NCBI RefSeq assembly: GCF_035989265.1
Contig: NZ_JAYKZX010000003.1
Coordinates: 682,001-746,000 of the forward strand
Source: Sphingobium sp. HWE2-09
GTDB taxonomy: Bacteria; Pseudomonadota; Alphaproteobacteria; Sphingomonadales; Sphingomonadaceae
Direction of reading: 5' to 3'
DNA: 64,000 nucleotides
Part shown: piece by piece, positions 39,263-46,542 of the stretch
Position numbering within the stretch: the stretch's first letter is position 1
Layout of the letters: every line of letters begins with the position of its first letter
Translations under genes and position numbers: made by a program
The notes under the pieces: generated by a model
Seen by the model: only the letters and a program-made list of their open reading frames with translations
What the model was told of the DNA's origin: nothing
Databases searched by the model: none

Positions 39263-40305
39263 GCCGGGGGCAACTGGCCGATCGGGTTGACCGGCACCCG
39301 GTCCCGGCGCAATTCGAAATGCAGCTTGGGCTTGCTGGCATAGCCGGTGTCGCCGACCAGGCCGATGATTTGCCCCTTCGTCACTTTCTGCCCGCGCACC
39401 ACATCCACGCGCGACGCATGGCCATAGGCGCTGACCCAGCTGCTGCCGTGGTTCAGCAGCACCAGCCCGCCGAACACCGCCACCTTGTCGCCCGCATAGG
39501 CGACCACGCCATCGGCCGCCGCGCGGATCGGCGTGCCTGCGGGCGCGGAAATATCGATGCCATTATTCTTCGCGCCGCTTTCACCGGGGCCAAAGCGCGA
39601 CAGGATCACGCCCTTGATCGGCCAGGCGAAACTGCCGGTCAACCTGGTCGGCTGCGCGATCGGCACGTTGGAGGGCAGGGGCTTGGGCGCGCGCGACGCC
39701 ACGGCCACCGGCGCATTCTCCGCCGCCGCGGGCTGCCCGCCAGTCAAAACATCATCGATGTCGATGCGGAACGCAGCGGCGCGCTGCTCCATATTCGGCG
39801 CGCGGGCAGGGGTGTCGCCGGGCAGCAGCAGCCGCTGCCCCCGCCGCAAAACATAGGGTTCCTGCAATCCATTGACGTCCACGATCCGCCGCCACGGCAC
39901 GCCATAGGCCGACGCGATGGCGATGCCCGTCTCCCCCTCCGCCACCAGATGATAGCGGCCTGCGGGAATGGACAATGTCTGCCCCGTCCGCACGGCATAG
40001 GGGGCGGGCAGGGCGTTGGCCCGCGCGATCGCTTCCGATCCCGCCCCGCTCCGGTTGCCGATGCCGCGCAGCGTATCGCCGGGCTGCACGACATAGGTGG
40101 ACCCCGGCACGGTGCGCGCGCTGGCGACGACCTGCTGCGCCGTCCATACCGGTTGCGTTTCCGCCAGTTCCACCGTGGACGCATCCGCCCCCATCTGCGG
40201 CGGCGGCGTCGGCGCAGGTTCGCCGCGCTCCGCCTGATTGGGAATACAGCCCGCCAACAGAAGCGATCCGGACAACATGGCGAGAGGGAAGATGGGACGC
40301 TGCAT
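39259..40305 (-). CDS. nlpD: NlpD-like LysM/M23 lipoprotein (degenerate LytM factor)
   Basis: ATG 40305 gives a lipoprotein signal with lipobox LLAGC (C20) and 348 residues; seven more would be added by ATG 40326. Two LysM repeats (about 70-113 and 117-162) precede a C-terminal M23 fold. The zinc site is degenerate as in E. coli NlpD: N247 replaces the first His in KNNGIDI, and KLHFEL replaces the usual HLHFEL. NlpD activates the amidase AmiC for daughter-cell separation without cleaving peptidoglycan itself. It follows serS at some distance, as in the serS-surE-pcm-nlpD cluster, but surE and pcm are absent. Confidence 0.85.
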   Translation of the reverse strand: MQRPIFPLAMLSGSLLLAGCIPNQAERGEPAPTPPPQMGADASTVELAETQPVWTAQQVVASARTVPGSTYVVQPGDTLRGIGNRSGAGSEAIARANALPAPYAVRTGQTLSIPAGRYHLVAEGETGIAIASAYGVPWRRIVDVNGLQEPYVLRRGQRLLLPGDTPARAPNMEQRAAAFRIDIDDVLTGGQPAAAENAPVAVASRAPKPLPSNVPIAQPTRLTGSFAWPIKGVILSRFGPGESGAKNNGIDISAPAGTPIRAAADGVVAYAGDKVAVFGGLVLLNHGSSWVSAYGHASRVDVVRGQKVTKGQIIGLVGDTGYASKPKLHFELRRDRVPVNPIGQLPPA

Positions 40306-40443
40306 CGCGCGTGTGTATCGCATCATGCGATGGTTTCCAGCCCTTTCCGCATGGCGCCAGTGCGCGCAGCAAAATCACATAGTTAGCTAACTAACCAAAT
40401 CGTAAAAACGCATATAACTGTCGCACTCCCTGTCTCAAACCTT

Positions 40444-40507
40444 CCGTTCGGTTCGAGCGTGTCGAGAACCCTCACGCAACGGTTCTCGACACGCTCGAAC
40501 CGAACGG
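40444..40507. repeat. perfect paired inverted repeat (family D)
   Basis: Arms of 27 bp (CCGTTCGGTTCGAGCGTGTC continuing GAGAACC at 40444-40470, and its reverse complement at 40481-40507) with a 10-bp centre. It sits directly downstream of serS, in the gap where surE would be expected. Confidence 0.85.
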
Positions 40508-40515
40508 GGAAGGCA

Positions 40516-41793
40516 TTACCGCGGCACCAATACCGTAACCCCGCCCATATATGGCGCCAGCACCTCCGGCACGATTACGCTGCCATCGGCCTGCTGATAA
40601 TTCTCCAGCACCGCGACCAGCGTCCGCCCCACGGCCAGCCCCGACCCGTTGAGCGTATGCAGGAAGCGCGTCTGCTTTTCCCCCTCCGGCTTGTACCGCG
40701 CGTTCATCCGCCGCGCCTGGAAATCGCCGCAGTTGGACACCGAACTAATCTCGCGATAGGTGCCTTGGCTCGGCAGCCACACTTCCAGATCCCATGTCTT
40801 GCGCGCGCCAAAGCCCATGTCGCCGGTGCACAGCAGCATCTTGCGATAGGGCAGGCTCAGCGCCTGCAAAATGCCCTCGGCGGCCCCGACCATGCGCGCA
40901 TGTTCGGCGTCCGACTCCTCGGGCGCGCAGATCGCCACCAGTTCGACTTTCTCGAATTGATGCTGGCGGATGAACCCGCGCGTATCACGCCCGGCGGACC
41001 CGGCCTCCGACCGGAAACAGGGAGTCAGCGCGGTCAGAAGGATCGGCAGCCTGTCCGTCGCCACGATCTGCTGCGCAACCAGATTGGTGAGCGAGACTTC
41101 GGCGGTCGGGATCAGCCAGCGGCCATCGGTGGTGCGGAACAGATCCTCGGCAAACTTGGGCAACTGCCCCGTCCCGAACACAGCCTCGTCGCGCACCAGC
41201 AGCGGCGGATTGACCTCCTCATAGCCATTCGCGCCCGACTGCCTATCCAGCATATATTGCGCCAGCGCCCGATGCAGCCGCGCCATCTGCCCCCGCAATG
41301 CCGTGAAGCGCGCGCCGGACAAGGCAGCCCCCGTCTCGAAATCCAGCCCCAGCGCCGGACCGAAATCGGCATGGTCCTGGGCCACGAAATCGAACGCGCG
41401 CGGCGTGCCCCAACGGCTGACCTCCACATTATCCGCCTCGTCCGAACCCTGTGGTACATCGTCAGCGGGCAGGTTGGGGATCGCGGCCAGCATCGCAATG
41501 AGCGCGTCGCCCACATCCTTGTCCTGCGCCTCCAGCGCGGGCGTGCCTTCCTTCAGCGCCGCGACTTCGGCCTTCAGCGCCTCGGCCTTATCCTTGTCGC
41601 CAGCCGCCATCGCCTGGCCGATCGCCTTGCTCGCCTCGTTGCGGCGGGCCTGGCCCTGCTGCAACTGGGTCTTGAGCGCCCGCGACTGCTCATCGATCGC
41701 CAATATCTCAGCGGACAGCGGAGCCAGCCCCCGCCGGGCCAGGCCCGCGTCGAAGGCTTGAGGGTTTTCGCGGATGAAACGGATGTCGTGCAT
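40516..41793 (-). CDS. serS: serine--tRNA ligase
   Basis: The 425-residue class II synthetase has the long N-terminal coiled coil (about residues 27-100) that binds the tRNA variable arm, and the class II motifs, including motif 2 ([30 protein letters not shown]) and motif 3 near [18 protein letters not shown]. It charges tRNA-Ser and tRNA-Sec-like substrates. Divergent from the host-attachment gene. Confidence 0.97.
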   Translation of the reverse strand: MHDIRFIRENPQAFDAGLARRGLAPLSAEILAIDEQSRALKTQLQQGQARRNEASKAIGQAMAAGDKDKAEALKAEVAALKEGTPALEAQDKDVGDALIAMLAAIPNLPADDVPQGSDEADNVEVSRWGTPRAFDFVAQDHADFGPALGLDFETGAALSGARFTALRGQMARLHRALAQYMLDRQSGANGYEEVNPPLLVRDEAVFGTGQLPKFAEDLFRTTDGRWLIPTAEVSLTNLVAQQIVATDRLPILLTALTPCFRSEAGSAGRDTRGFIRQHQFEKVELVAICAPEESDAEHARMVGAAEGILQALSLPYRKMLLCTGDMGFGARKTWDLEVWLPSQGTYREISSVSNCGDFQARRMNARYKPEGEKQTRFLHTLNGSGLAVGRTLVAVLENYQQADGSVIVPEVLAPYMGGVTVLVPR

Positions 41794-41886
41794 GGGCCAG
41801 TCCTATGCCGCCACGCGACGGACCGCGCAACCCTATGCGCCGCTGGCTCGTTAGTCCTACATCAATCAACGAGAAAAGGACGAGCG

Positions 41887-42327
41887 ATGCAGATCGAACA
41901 TGACGCGATGGTGCTGGTGGCGGACGGCCGCAAGATGCTGTTCTTCCGTAACAAGGGCGACAGCGCCTTTCCCCAGCTGGAAGCCGAAGAGGTGAAGGTG
42001 CAGGATAATCCCGCCGACCGCGATCAGGCGTCCGACGCCGCGGGCCGTTCCTCTTCGCCCATGGGCGGTCGTCAAAGTTCGATGGAGCAGGTTAATTTCC
42101 ACGATCTGGAAGAAGCCCGCTTCGCCACCGAAGCCGCCGACCTGCTCAAGCGCCGCGCCTTCGCCCAGGATTATGAGAAACTGATCATCGTCGCCCCACC
42201 GACCGCGCTCGGCGAAATGCGCAAACATTATCACAAGGAAGTGCAAAGCCGCCTGGTGGGCGAGATCGCCAAGGACTTGACCAATCACCCGGTGCCCGAG
42301 ATCGAAAAGATCATCGCGGCTGCGTGA
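41887..42327 (+). CDS. host attachment family protein
   Basis: ATG 41887 follows a GAGAAAAGGACGAG ribosome site and gives 146 residues. The order is LVADGRKMLFFRNKG, an acidic low-complexity linker with MGGRQSSMEQVNFHDLEEARF, and YEKLIIVAPPTALGEMRKHYHKEVQSRLVGEIAKDLTNHPVPEIEKII. This is the AtsE-like host-attachment (baeRF-type) family, named after an Agrobacterium attachment locus but structurally related to ribosome-associated release-factor folds. Real function is unknown; no signal peptide. Confidence 0.85.
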   Translation: MQIEHDAMVLVADGRKMLFFRNKGDSAFPQLEAEEVKVQDNPADRDQASDAAGRSSSPMGGRQSSMEQVNFHDLEEARFATEAADLLKRRAFAQDYEKLIIVAPPTALGEMRKHYHKEVQSRLVGEIAKDLTNHPVPEIEKIIAAA

Positions 42328-42348
42328 GGCCACGAGGACTCCGCTTGC

Positions 42349-42417
42349 TGTTCCCCGGCGCAAGCCGGGGTCCAGTTCGGAGGCTGCAACCGGACCCCGG
42401 CCTGCGCCGGGGAACAT
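42349..42417. repeat. paired palindromic repeat (family B)
   Basis: GTTCCCCGGCGCAAGCCGGG (42349-42368) and the inverted copy (CCCGGCCTGCGCCGGGGAAC, about 42396-42415) follow the host-attachment gene. Confidence 0.8.
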
Positions 42418-42462
42418 GCCCCATGCACCAGAATCATCACATTGTGGGTAACCAACGCCTCT

Positions 42463-42507
42463 CAACCCCTCCCCCTTGAGGGGGAGGTCGGGTGGGGGTG
42501 TGCCAAC
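42463..42507. repeat. family E intergenic repeat
   Basis: CCCCTCCCCCTTGAGGGGGA followed by GGTCGGGTGGGGGTGTGCC; related to 6299-6350. With the family B pair and the terminator at 42601-42646 it fills the 336-bp gap between genes. Confidence 0.65.
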
Positions 42508-42600
42508 GCTAGATAGAAGCGCGGCATTGCCTCTCCTTGGAACCCTTCCATGAAGGTCGCGGGCAATAAGCAAAATCATCGCGTCTCGCCATCAACCCAA

Positions 42601-42646
42601 CAAAAATGGGCGGCACCCGATCAATATCGGGGCCGCCCATTTTTGT
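42601..42646. terminator. bidirectional rho-independent terminator
   Basis: CAAAAATGGGCGGC and GCCGCCCATTTTTG flank an inner CCCGAT/ATCGGG stem: a very strong hairpin with A and T runs on both sides, 18 bp beyond the stop of the Ser/Gly-rich gene. Confidence 0.85.
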
Positions 42647-42663
42647 TGGCGATCGCTGCTATT

Positions 42664-43764
42664 TTAAGCGGCGGCCTTCGCCTTGCGTTCGGCAAAGCGG
42701 CGACGGGCGACGAGCGCCACGGCGGCCGCGCCGAACAGCAGCACCATGGGCGGCGCCGGCACATCGGTGCCGCCAGTGCTGCCACTCGAACCCCCGCTCG
42801 AGCTGCTGGAAGAAGAGGTGCTGGACGACGAACTGCCCGAAGACGACCCGCTCGACCCCGTGCTGCCGCTGCTGCCGCTCGACCCGGAACTGCCGCTCGA
42901 TCCGCTGCTGCCCGTGCTGCCGAAGCTGGACGAGCCGCCCGAAGACGAACTGCTGGACGAGGACGATCCCGACGAGGATGAACTGGACGATCCGCCATCG
43001 GAAGACGAACCACCACTGGAGCCGCTGGACCCGGAACTGCCGCTCGACCCGCTGGAACCGCTCGATCCCGAACTACCGCTCGACCCCGAACTACCGCTCG
43101 ACCCGTTGCTGCCCCCGTTCGAACTGCCATGCCCAGGCTTGCCGGGCTTGCCGCCGCTCGACCCACCCGAACTGCTCGAAGAAGAGCTGGACGAGGAGGA
43201 CGAAGAACTGGAGCTGGACGAAGAAGACGAACTGCTGACACCCGAGGATGTCGACACATTGCCAGACGAGGTTGATACGTTACCCGACGACGTCGATACG
43301 CCGCCCGTGGTAGAGCTGGTCGAACTGCTGATGCCGCCGGTCGAGCTGCTGGTGGAGGAGATCACGACAGATCCGCCACCGCTGCCACCACCACCACCGC
43401 CGAAGAAGCCGCCGATGAACCCGCCGCCGCCAAAGCCGCCGCCACCGCCCATCACGACCGGCACGGCGCCGCCGCCACCCGACATCATCGGCATTTCCGC
43501 GGCCGGCATCGGCGCGGGCAGGGGAATGGGCGCGGACTGGGTGACGACCGTCACGGTCTGCGGCTTGGTCACCTGCACGGTCCGCACGACCTTGCGCTTC
43601 ACGGTGCGCACGGCCAGCCGCTTCTTGGGCGCGGCCTTCACGCTCTTATAGCTGTGCACCACTGCCGGCCGGGCATTTTCCGCGACATGCACCGCGCCAC
43701 CGCCGATGATCGCACCGCCGCACGTGCAAGCGCACAATTTCGCCAAAGCCATCCGTACCGACAT
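42664..43764 (-). CDS. Ser/Gly-rich low-complexity secreted protein with PEP-CTERM-like C terminus
   Basis: ATG 43764 (MSVRMALAKLCACTCGGAIIGGG) gives 366 residues; the frame extends further upstream without a better start. An N-terminal hydrophobic segment and a basic region (RLAVRTVKRKVVRTVQV) lead into a Gly run (GGGGGFGGGGFIGGFFGGGGGG), then about 200 residues of almost pure Ser/Gly repeats (GSSGSSGSS and poly-Ser). The end, TDVPAPPMVLLFGAAAVALVARRRFAERK, is a PEP-CTERM-like sorting signal: VPAP motif, membrane helix and Arg cluster. Similar sphingomonad proteins exist but have no function known to me. Surface adhesin or biofilm protein is a guess. A matching ORF on the other strand is an artefact of the repeats. 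Confidence 0.8.
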   Translation of the reverse strand: MSVRMALAKLCACTCGGAIIGGGAVHVAENARPAVVHSYKSVKAAPKKRLAVRTVKRKVVRTVQVTKPQTVTVVTQSAPIPLPAPMPAAEMPMMSGGGGAVPVVMGGGGGFGGGGFIGGFFGGGGGGSGGGSVVISSTSSSTGGISSSTSSTTGGVSTSSGNVSTSSGNVSTSSGVSSSSSSSSSSSSSSSSSSSSSSSGGSSGGKPGKPGHGSSNGGSNGSSGSSGSSGSSGSSGSSGSSGSSGSSGSSGGSSSDGGSSSSSSSGSSSSSSSSSGGSSSFGSTGSSGSSGSSGSSGSSGSTGSSGSSSGSSSSSTSSSSSSSGGSSGSTGGTDVPAPPMVLLFGAAAVALVARRRFAERKAKAAA

Positions 43765-44186
43765 AGGATCTACTCTTCTCTTTGTTACCCCCGCGCCCTT
43801 CGCCAGATATCCGGCGGCGGGTCGACGGGAACTTCCTATGCGCAGAAACGCAAAAGAAAGGGTTAACTGCAATCCCGTTAACCCTCAATATCACCTCTAA
43901 GTCGAGGGAAAAGCTACTGTTGATTGAAGGGAAATGGTTAACGTCCCACTATGAAACGGCTGGCGGGCCAAGCCTGAACGGCGGGCCGCATTCCGGCCCA
44001 TAAATCGGCCTCATCGCGGACTCGGCGGCAAGTCATTTCAAGGATGGGAAAAAATGGCGGAAAGCAAGCGGCAAATGGTGGATTGCCCGCTTGTGTCGGC
44101 CTGCAGCCATGGCTATGAGGCGGGCACAATCAAGTTTAGGCGCCCGGAAAATCAAGCGCCGGGGCCTTACGAGTTGGAGAGCCTAG
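43765..44186. other. intergenic region between divergent genes, with GTTAAC inverted repeat
   Basis: These 422 bp hold no convincing gene. GGTTAAC-N9-GTTAACC (43861-43883) is a symmetrical site about 100 bp upstream of the Ser/Gly gene, with another GTTAAC near 43936; it may be a regulator site. A 52-codon frame at 44054 overlapping dksA lacks a ribosome site. Confidence 0.4.
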
Positions 44187-44651
44187 ATGGCATCGGTCCT
44201 GAATTCCGATAAAGACGGCGTTAAGCCGCCCAAATCGACTGTAACGCTTCCCGCCGATTACCGGCCGTCGCCGGACGAAGAATTCATGAACCCGTTGCAG
44301 CAGGAATATTTCCGGCTGCGCCTGTGGGATTGGAAGAAGCAGATACTGGCAGAGGCGGAAGGCACGCTGGCCGTGCTGCAAAATGAGCCGCTGCGCGAAC
44401 CCGACCTCAATGATCGCGCGTCCAGCGAGACGGACTGGTCGATCGAACTGCGCACGCGCGACCGCCAGCGTAAGCTGATTTCTAAGATCGACGCCGCGCT
44501 GCGCCGCATCGATGATGGCGAATATGGCTATTGCGAAGTGACGGGCGAACCGATTTCGCTGGGTCGTCTGGAAGCCCGCCCGATCGCCACTATGACCGTC
44601 GAAGCGCAGGAACGGCATGAGCGGCAGGAAAAGATCTCGCGCGACGATTAA
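44187..44651 (+). CDS. dksA: DksA/TraR-family RNA polymerase-binding protein
   Basis: The 154-residue protein has the coiled-coil with tip residues DLNDRASSE (D73, D76), which in E. coli DksA reach into the polymerase secondary channel. In the globular zinc domain only one of four cysteines remains (C116; T119 and the later pair YCEVTGEPISLGRLEARP lack Cys), the usual state for alphaproteobacterial DksA. It mediates stringent control with ppGpp. The start is preceded by TTGGAGAG. Strong call despite the missing zinc ligands. Confidence 0.92.
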   Translation: MASVLNSDKDGVKPPKSTVTLPADYRPSPDEEFMNPLQQEYFRLRLWDWKKQILAEAEGTLAVLQNEPLREPDLNDRASSETDWSIELRTRDRQRKLISKIDAALRRIDDGEYGYCEVTGEPISLGRLEARPIATMTVEAQERHERQEKISRDD

Positions 44652-44713
44652 CCCTTTTTCCATCACGTCCCGCTAGAATGACGGCATTCAATGCTATCTA
44701 TATGGGTTGGTGC

Positions 44714-45091
44714 ATGGACGACGAACAGGATATTTCGGACCGGGGACCGGCGCGCGCCGCGCCGCGCGACAGCCTGTTCCTGTTGACGACGCTCAGCACG
44801 CCGGAAGGCGCGCCGCTGGGCAAGGCCCGCGTCCGCAACCTGTCCGCCTCCGGTCTGATGGCCGATTGCGAACGGGCGGTGCCGGCAGGCATCCGGATCA
44901 TCTGCGATCTGCGCGGCATCGGCGAAGTTTCCGGCATGGTCGCCTGGTCGCGTGAGGACAAGATCGGCCTGGCTTTCGACGATCTCATCGATCCGCAACT
45001 GGCGCGTAAGCCGGTGAGCAGCACCGCGCCGAATCAAAGCGGCGTACCGGACTATCTGCGCGTACATTCAAAGGGCATCAGACGCCGCTGA
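44714..45091 (+). CDS. PilZ domain-containing protein
   Basis: ATG 44714 (MDDEQDISDRGPARAAPRDSLFLLTTLS) is chosen; 44678 and 44702 are alternatives in the same frame. The 125-residue protein has a PilZ-like beta barrel: ARVRNLSASGLMAD, then GIRIICDLRGIGEVSGMVAWSREDKIGLAFDDLIDP. PilZ domains sense cyclic-di-GMP through RxxxR and DxSxxG; here the first motif is not clear and NLSASG corresponds to the second, so c-di-GMP binding is uncertain. Confidence 0.8.
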   Translation: MDDEQDISDRGPARAAPRDSLFLLTTLSTPEGAPLGKARVRNLSASGLMADCERAVPAGIRIICDLRGIGEVSGMVAWSREDKIGLAFDDLIDPQLARKPVSSTAPNQSGVPDYLRVHSKGIRRR

Positions 45092-45342
45092 TGGCAGGGG
45101 CCGTCTAAACGCAATCCAAAAATCGGTGATAAAGCGGGCATAGCGCTATCTACATGCCGCGCACCCGAACAGCGATGACCAATGCGATACCGCATTAGGC
45201 AGGCCAATTGGGCCATGCCGCTCACCTGATTTCCATCAAAGATGGCACCAACATCGCGGTCGATCGATGAGGTGGAGGGCGGCCGAACCGGCGGCCATCA
45301 CCGCCAGGTTCGAACCACCTCCCGGAACAGTCAGCGAGCCGA

Positions 45343-45501
45343 TCAGTGCTGGGCGGCCAACTCCTCCTTCAGCCGCAATTTCTGCTTTTTAAGCGATGCC
45401 ACCAGGATAGCGTCGGGCATGGGCCGACTCGATTCTGCCTTGATTCGGGCCTCAAGGCCGGCGTGCTTTGCTGAAAGAGCTGAAACGTGGCTATTTTCCA
45501 T
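45343..45501 (-). CDS. DUF465 (YdcH-like) small protein
   Basis: ATG 45501, preceded by AAGGAGAATGTC, gives 52 residues: MENSHVSALSAKHAGLEARIKAESSRPMPDAILVASLKKQKLRLKEELAA. The helical heptad pattern and the LKKQKLRLKEEL segment are diagnostic of DUF465. Function unknown. The second DUF465 gene diverges from it 172 bp away. Confidence 0.85.
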   Translation of the reverse strand: MENSHVSALSAKHAGLEARIKAESSRPMPDAILVASLKKQKLRLKEELAAQH

Positions 45502-45673
45502 GACATTCTCCTTACGAGGGCGATGGATGATCAAATAGATCATGATTCGCACCCCTTGTCTCGCCACGATTCGGGCTTTGCGGCGGGCCGTATGTAAATT
45601 TGCGATGGTCCGTATCGACCGCGCACGTTATCAGGGGCCGATTGGGCTGGTTGAAGTGAAGGAAAGTGGCGCG

Positions 45674-45871
45674 GTGAGCCGGGAAGACATCATGCGCCGA
45701 CTGGAATTGCTGCGGATCGAGCATCGTGATCTCGATAGCGCGATCGCCGCGTTGGTGCTTGGCGGTGGCGGCGACCAGATGCAGGTCGCCCGTCTCAAGA
45801 AGCGAAAATTGCGCCTGCGCGACGAGATTGCGATCCTGGAGGACTCGCTGGTCCCCGACATTATCGCCTGA
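45674..45871 (+). CDS. DUF465 (YdcH-like) small protein
   Basis: The GTG at 45674, with AAGGA ten bases upstream, is the probable start (SREDIMRRLELLRIEHRDLDSAIAALV), giving 65 residues; ATG 45605 and 45692 are alternatives. It ends VARLKKRKLRLRDEIAILED, the DUF465 signature, and parallels the neighbour on the other strand. Function unknown. Confidence 0.8.
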   Translation: MSREDIMRRLELLRIEHRDLDSAIAALVLGGGGDQMQVARLKKRKLRLRDEIAILEDSLVPDIIA

Positions 45872-45901
45872 CGCAACACAGTCGATGCGCGCCTATTTCG
45901 G

Positions 45902-45916
45902 TTAACGCCGCGCTAA
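45902..45916 (+). promoter_or_regulatory. candidate CtrA box upstream of rcdA
   Basis: TTAACGCCGCGCTAA matches TTAA-N7-TTAA at seven of eight bases, about 82 bp before the rcdA start. In Caulobacter rcdA is under CtrA control, which supports but does not prove the call. Confidence 0.35.
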
Positions 45917-45997
45917 CCGATCCCAAATGGGACAAAGCTGTGACGAGCCGCCGCAACGGGCCTGACAAGGCTGCAAAAATATGGCAGCTAATCCGCA

Positions 45998-46465
45998 ATG
46001 CAGCGTCCCGCCTTCCTCGATCCTGGTCTTCATCGGCGACTGGTCGATAGCCTCTATCTGGAGGCCATGGTGATGGCAGACGAAGCGCGCGCCTATTTCG
46101 ATGGCAGCGCGTCGCTGGACGATGGCGTGGAAGACCCGCTGCGCCGCGTCGCTTTCGCCTGCGAATCCCTCAAGGTCACGACGCGCCTGATGCACATCAT
46201 CGCCTGGCTGCTCAGTCAGCGGGCGTGGCAGCGCGGCGAGATCGAGCAGGTCGATCTGTCGGACGAAAAATATCGCCTCGGCCGTGCCTCCCAGACGGAG
46301 CCTGATCTGGCGGCCAGCTTCCCCTTCGCGGCCCGCGCGCTGATCGACGCAAGCCAGGAACTTTATGATCGCGTCAACCGGCTTCAGGACCGGCTGGATA
46401 CAATGACGACCTCCGGCATCAGTCCCGCGCGCGCATTGCTGGACCGGCTGAACACGGCATTCTGA
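45998..46465 (+). CDS. rcdA: RcdA-like protein (DUF1465), regulator of CtrA degradation
   Basis: The 155-residue helical protein has the DUF1465 core: VDSLYLEAMVMADEARAYFDG, FACESLKVTTRLMHIIAWLLSQRAW and SFPFAARALIDASQELYDRVNRLQ. In Caulobacter, RcdA works with CpdR and PopA to deliver CtrA to ClpXP for proteolysis. It is a single gene before tamA. Homology is strong, but function in this organism is inferred. Confidence 0.87.
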   Translation: MQRPAFLDPGLHRRLVDSLYLEAMVMADEARAYFDGSASLDDGVEDPLRRVAFACESLKVTTRLMHIIAWLLSQRAWQRGEIEQVDLSDEKYRLGRASQTEPDLAASFPFAARALIDASQELYDRVNRLQDRLDTMTTSGISPARALLDRLNTAF

Positions 46466-46542
46466 AGATTGACGGCCGCCTGCCGCCGCCGCCCCTTTTC
46501 TAGGGCTGGCGCTATCGCCCATATTTGGTCTAGACCGGCGCC

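Noticed and set aside
42683..43651. 322-residue Pro/Leu/Asp-rich ORF on the plus strand
   Set aside because: It is the antisense reading of the Ser/Gly repeats of the 42664-43764 gene, whose signal peptide and sorting end show the true strand.
44054..44213. 52-codon ORF overlapping the dksA start
   Set aside because: No ribosome site and it would overlap the well supported dksA start in another frame.
45230..45340. possible tRNA from the GGTTCGAACC-like T arm near 45308
   Set aside because: No matching acceptor stem, anticodon arm or 5' end at the correct distance.
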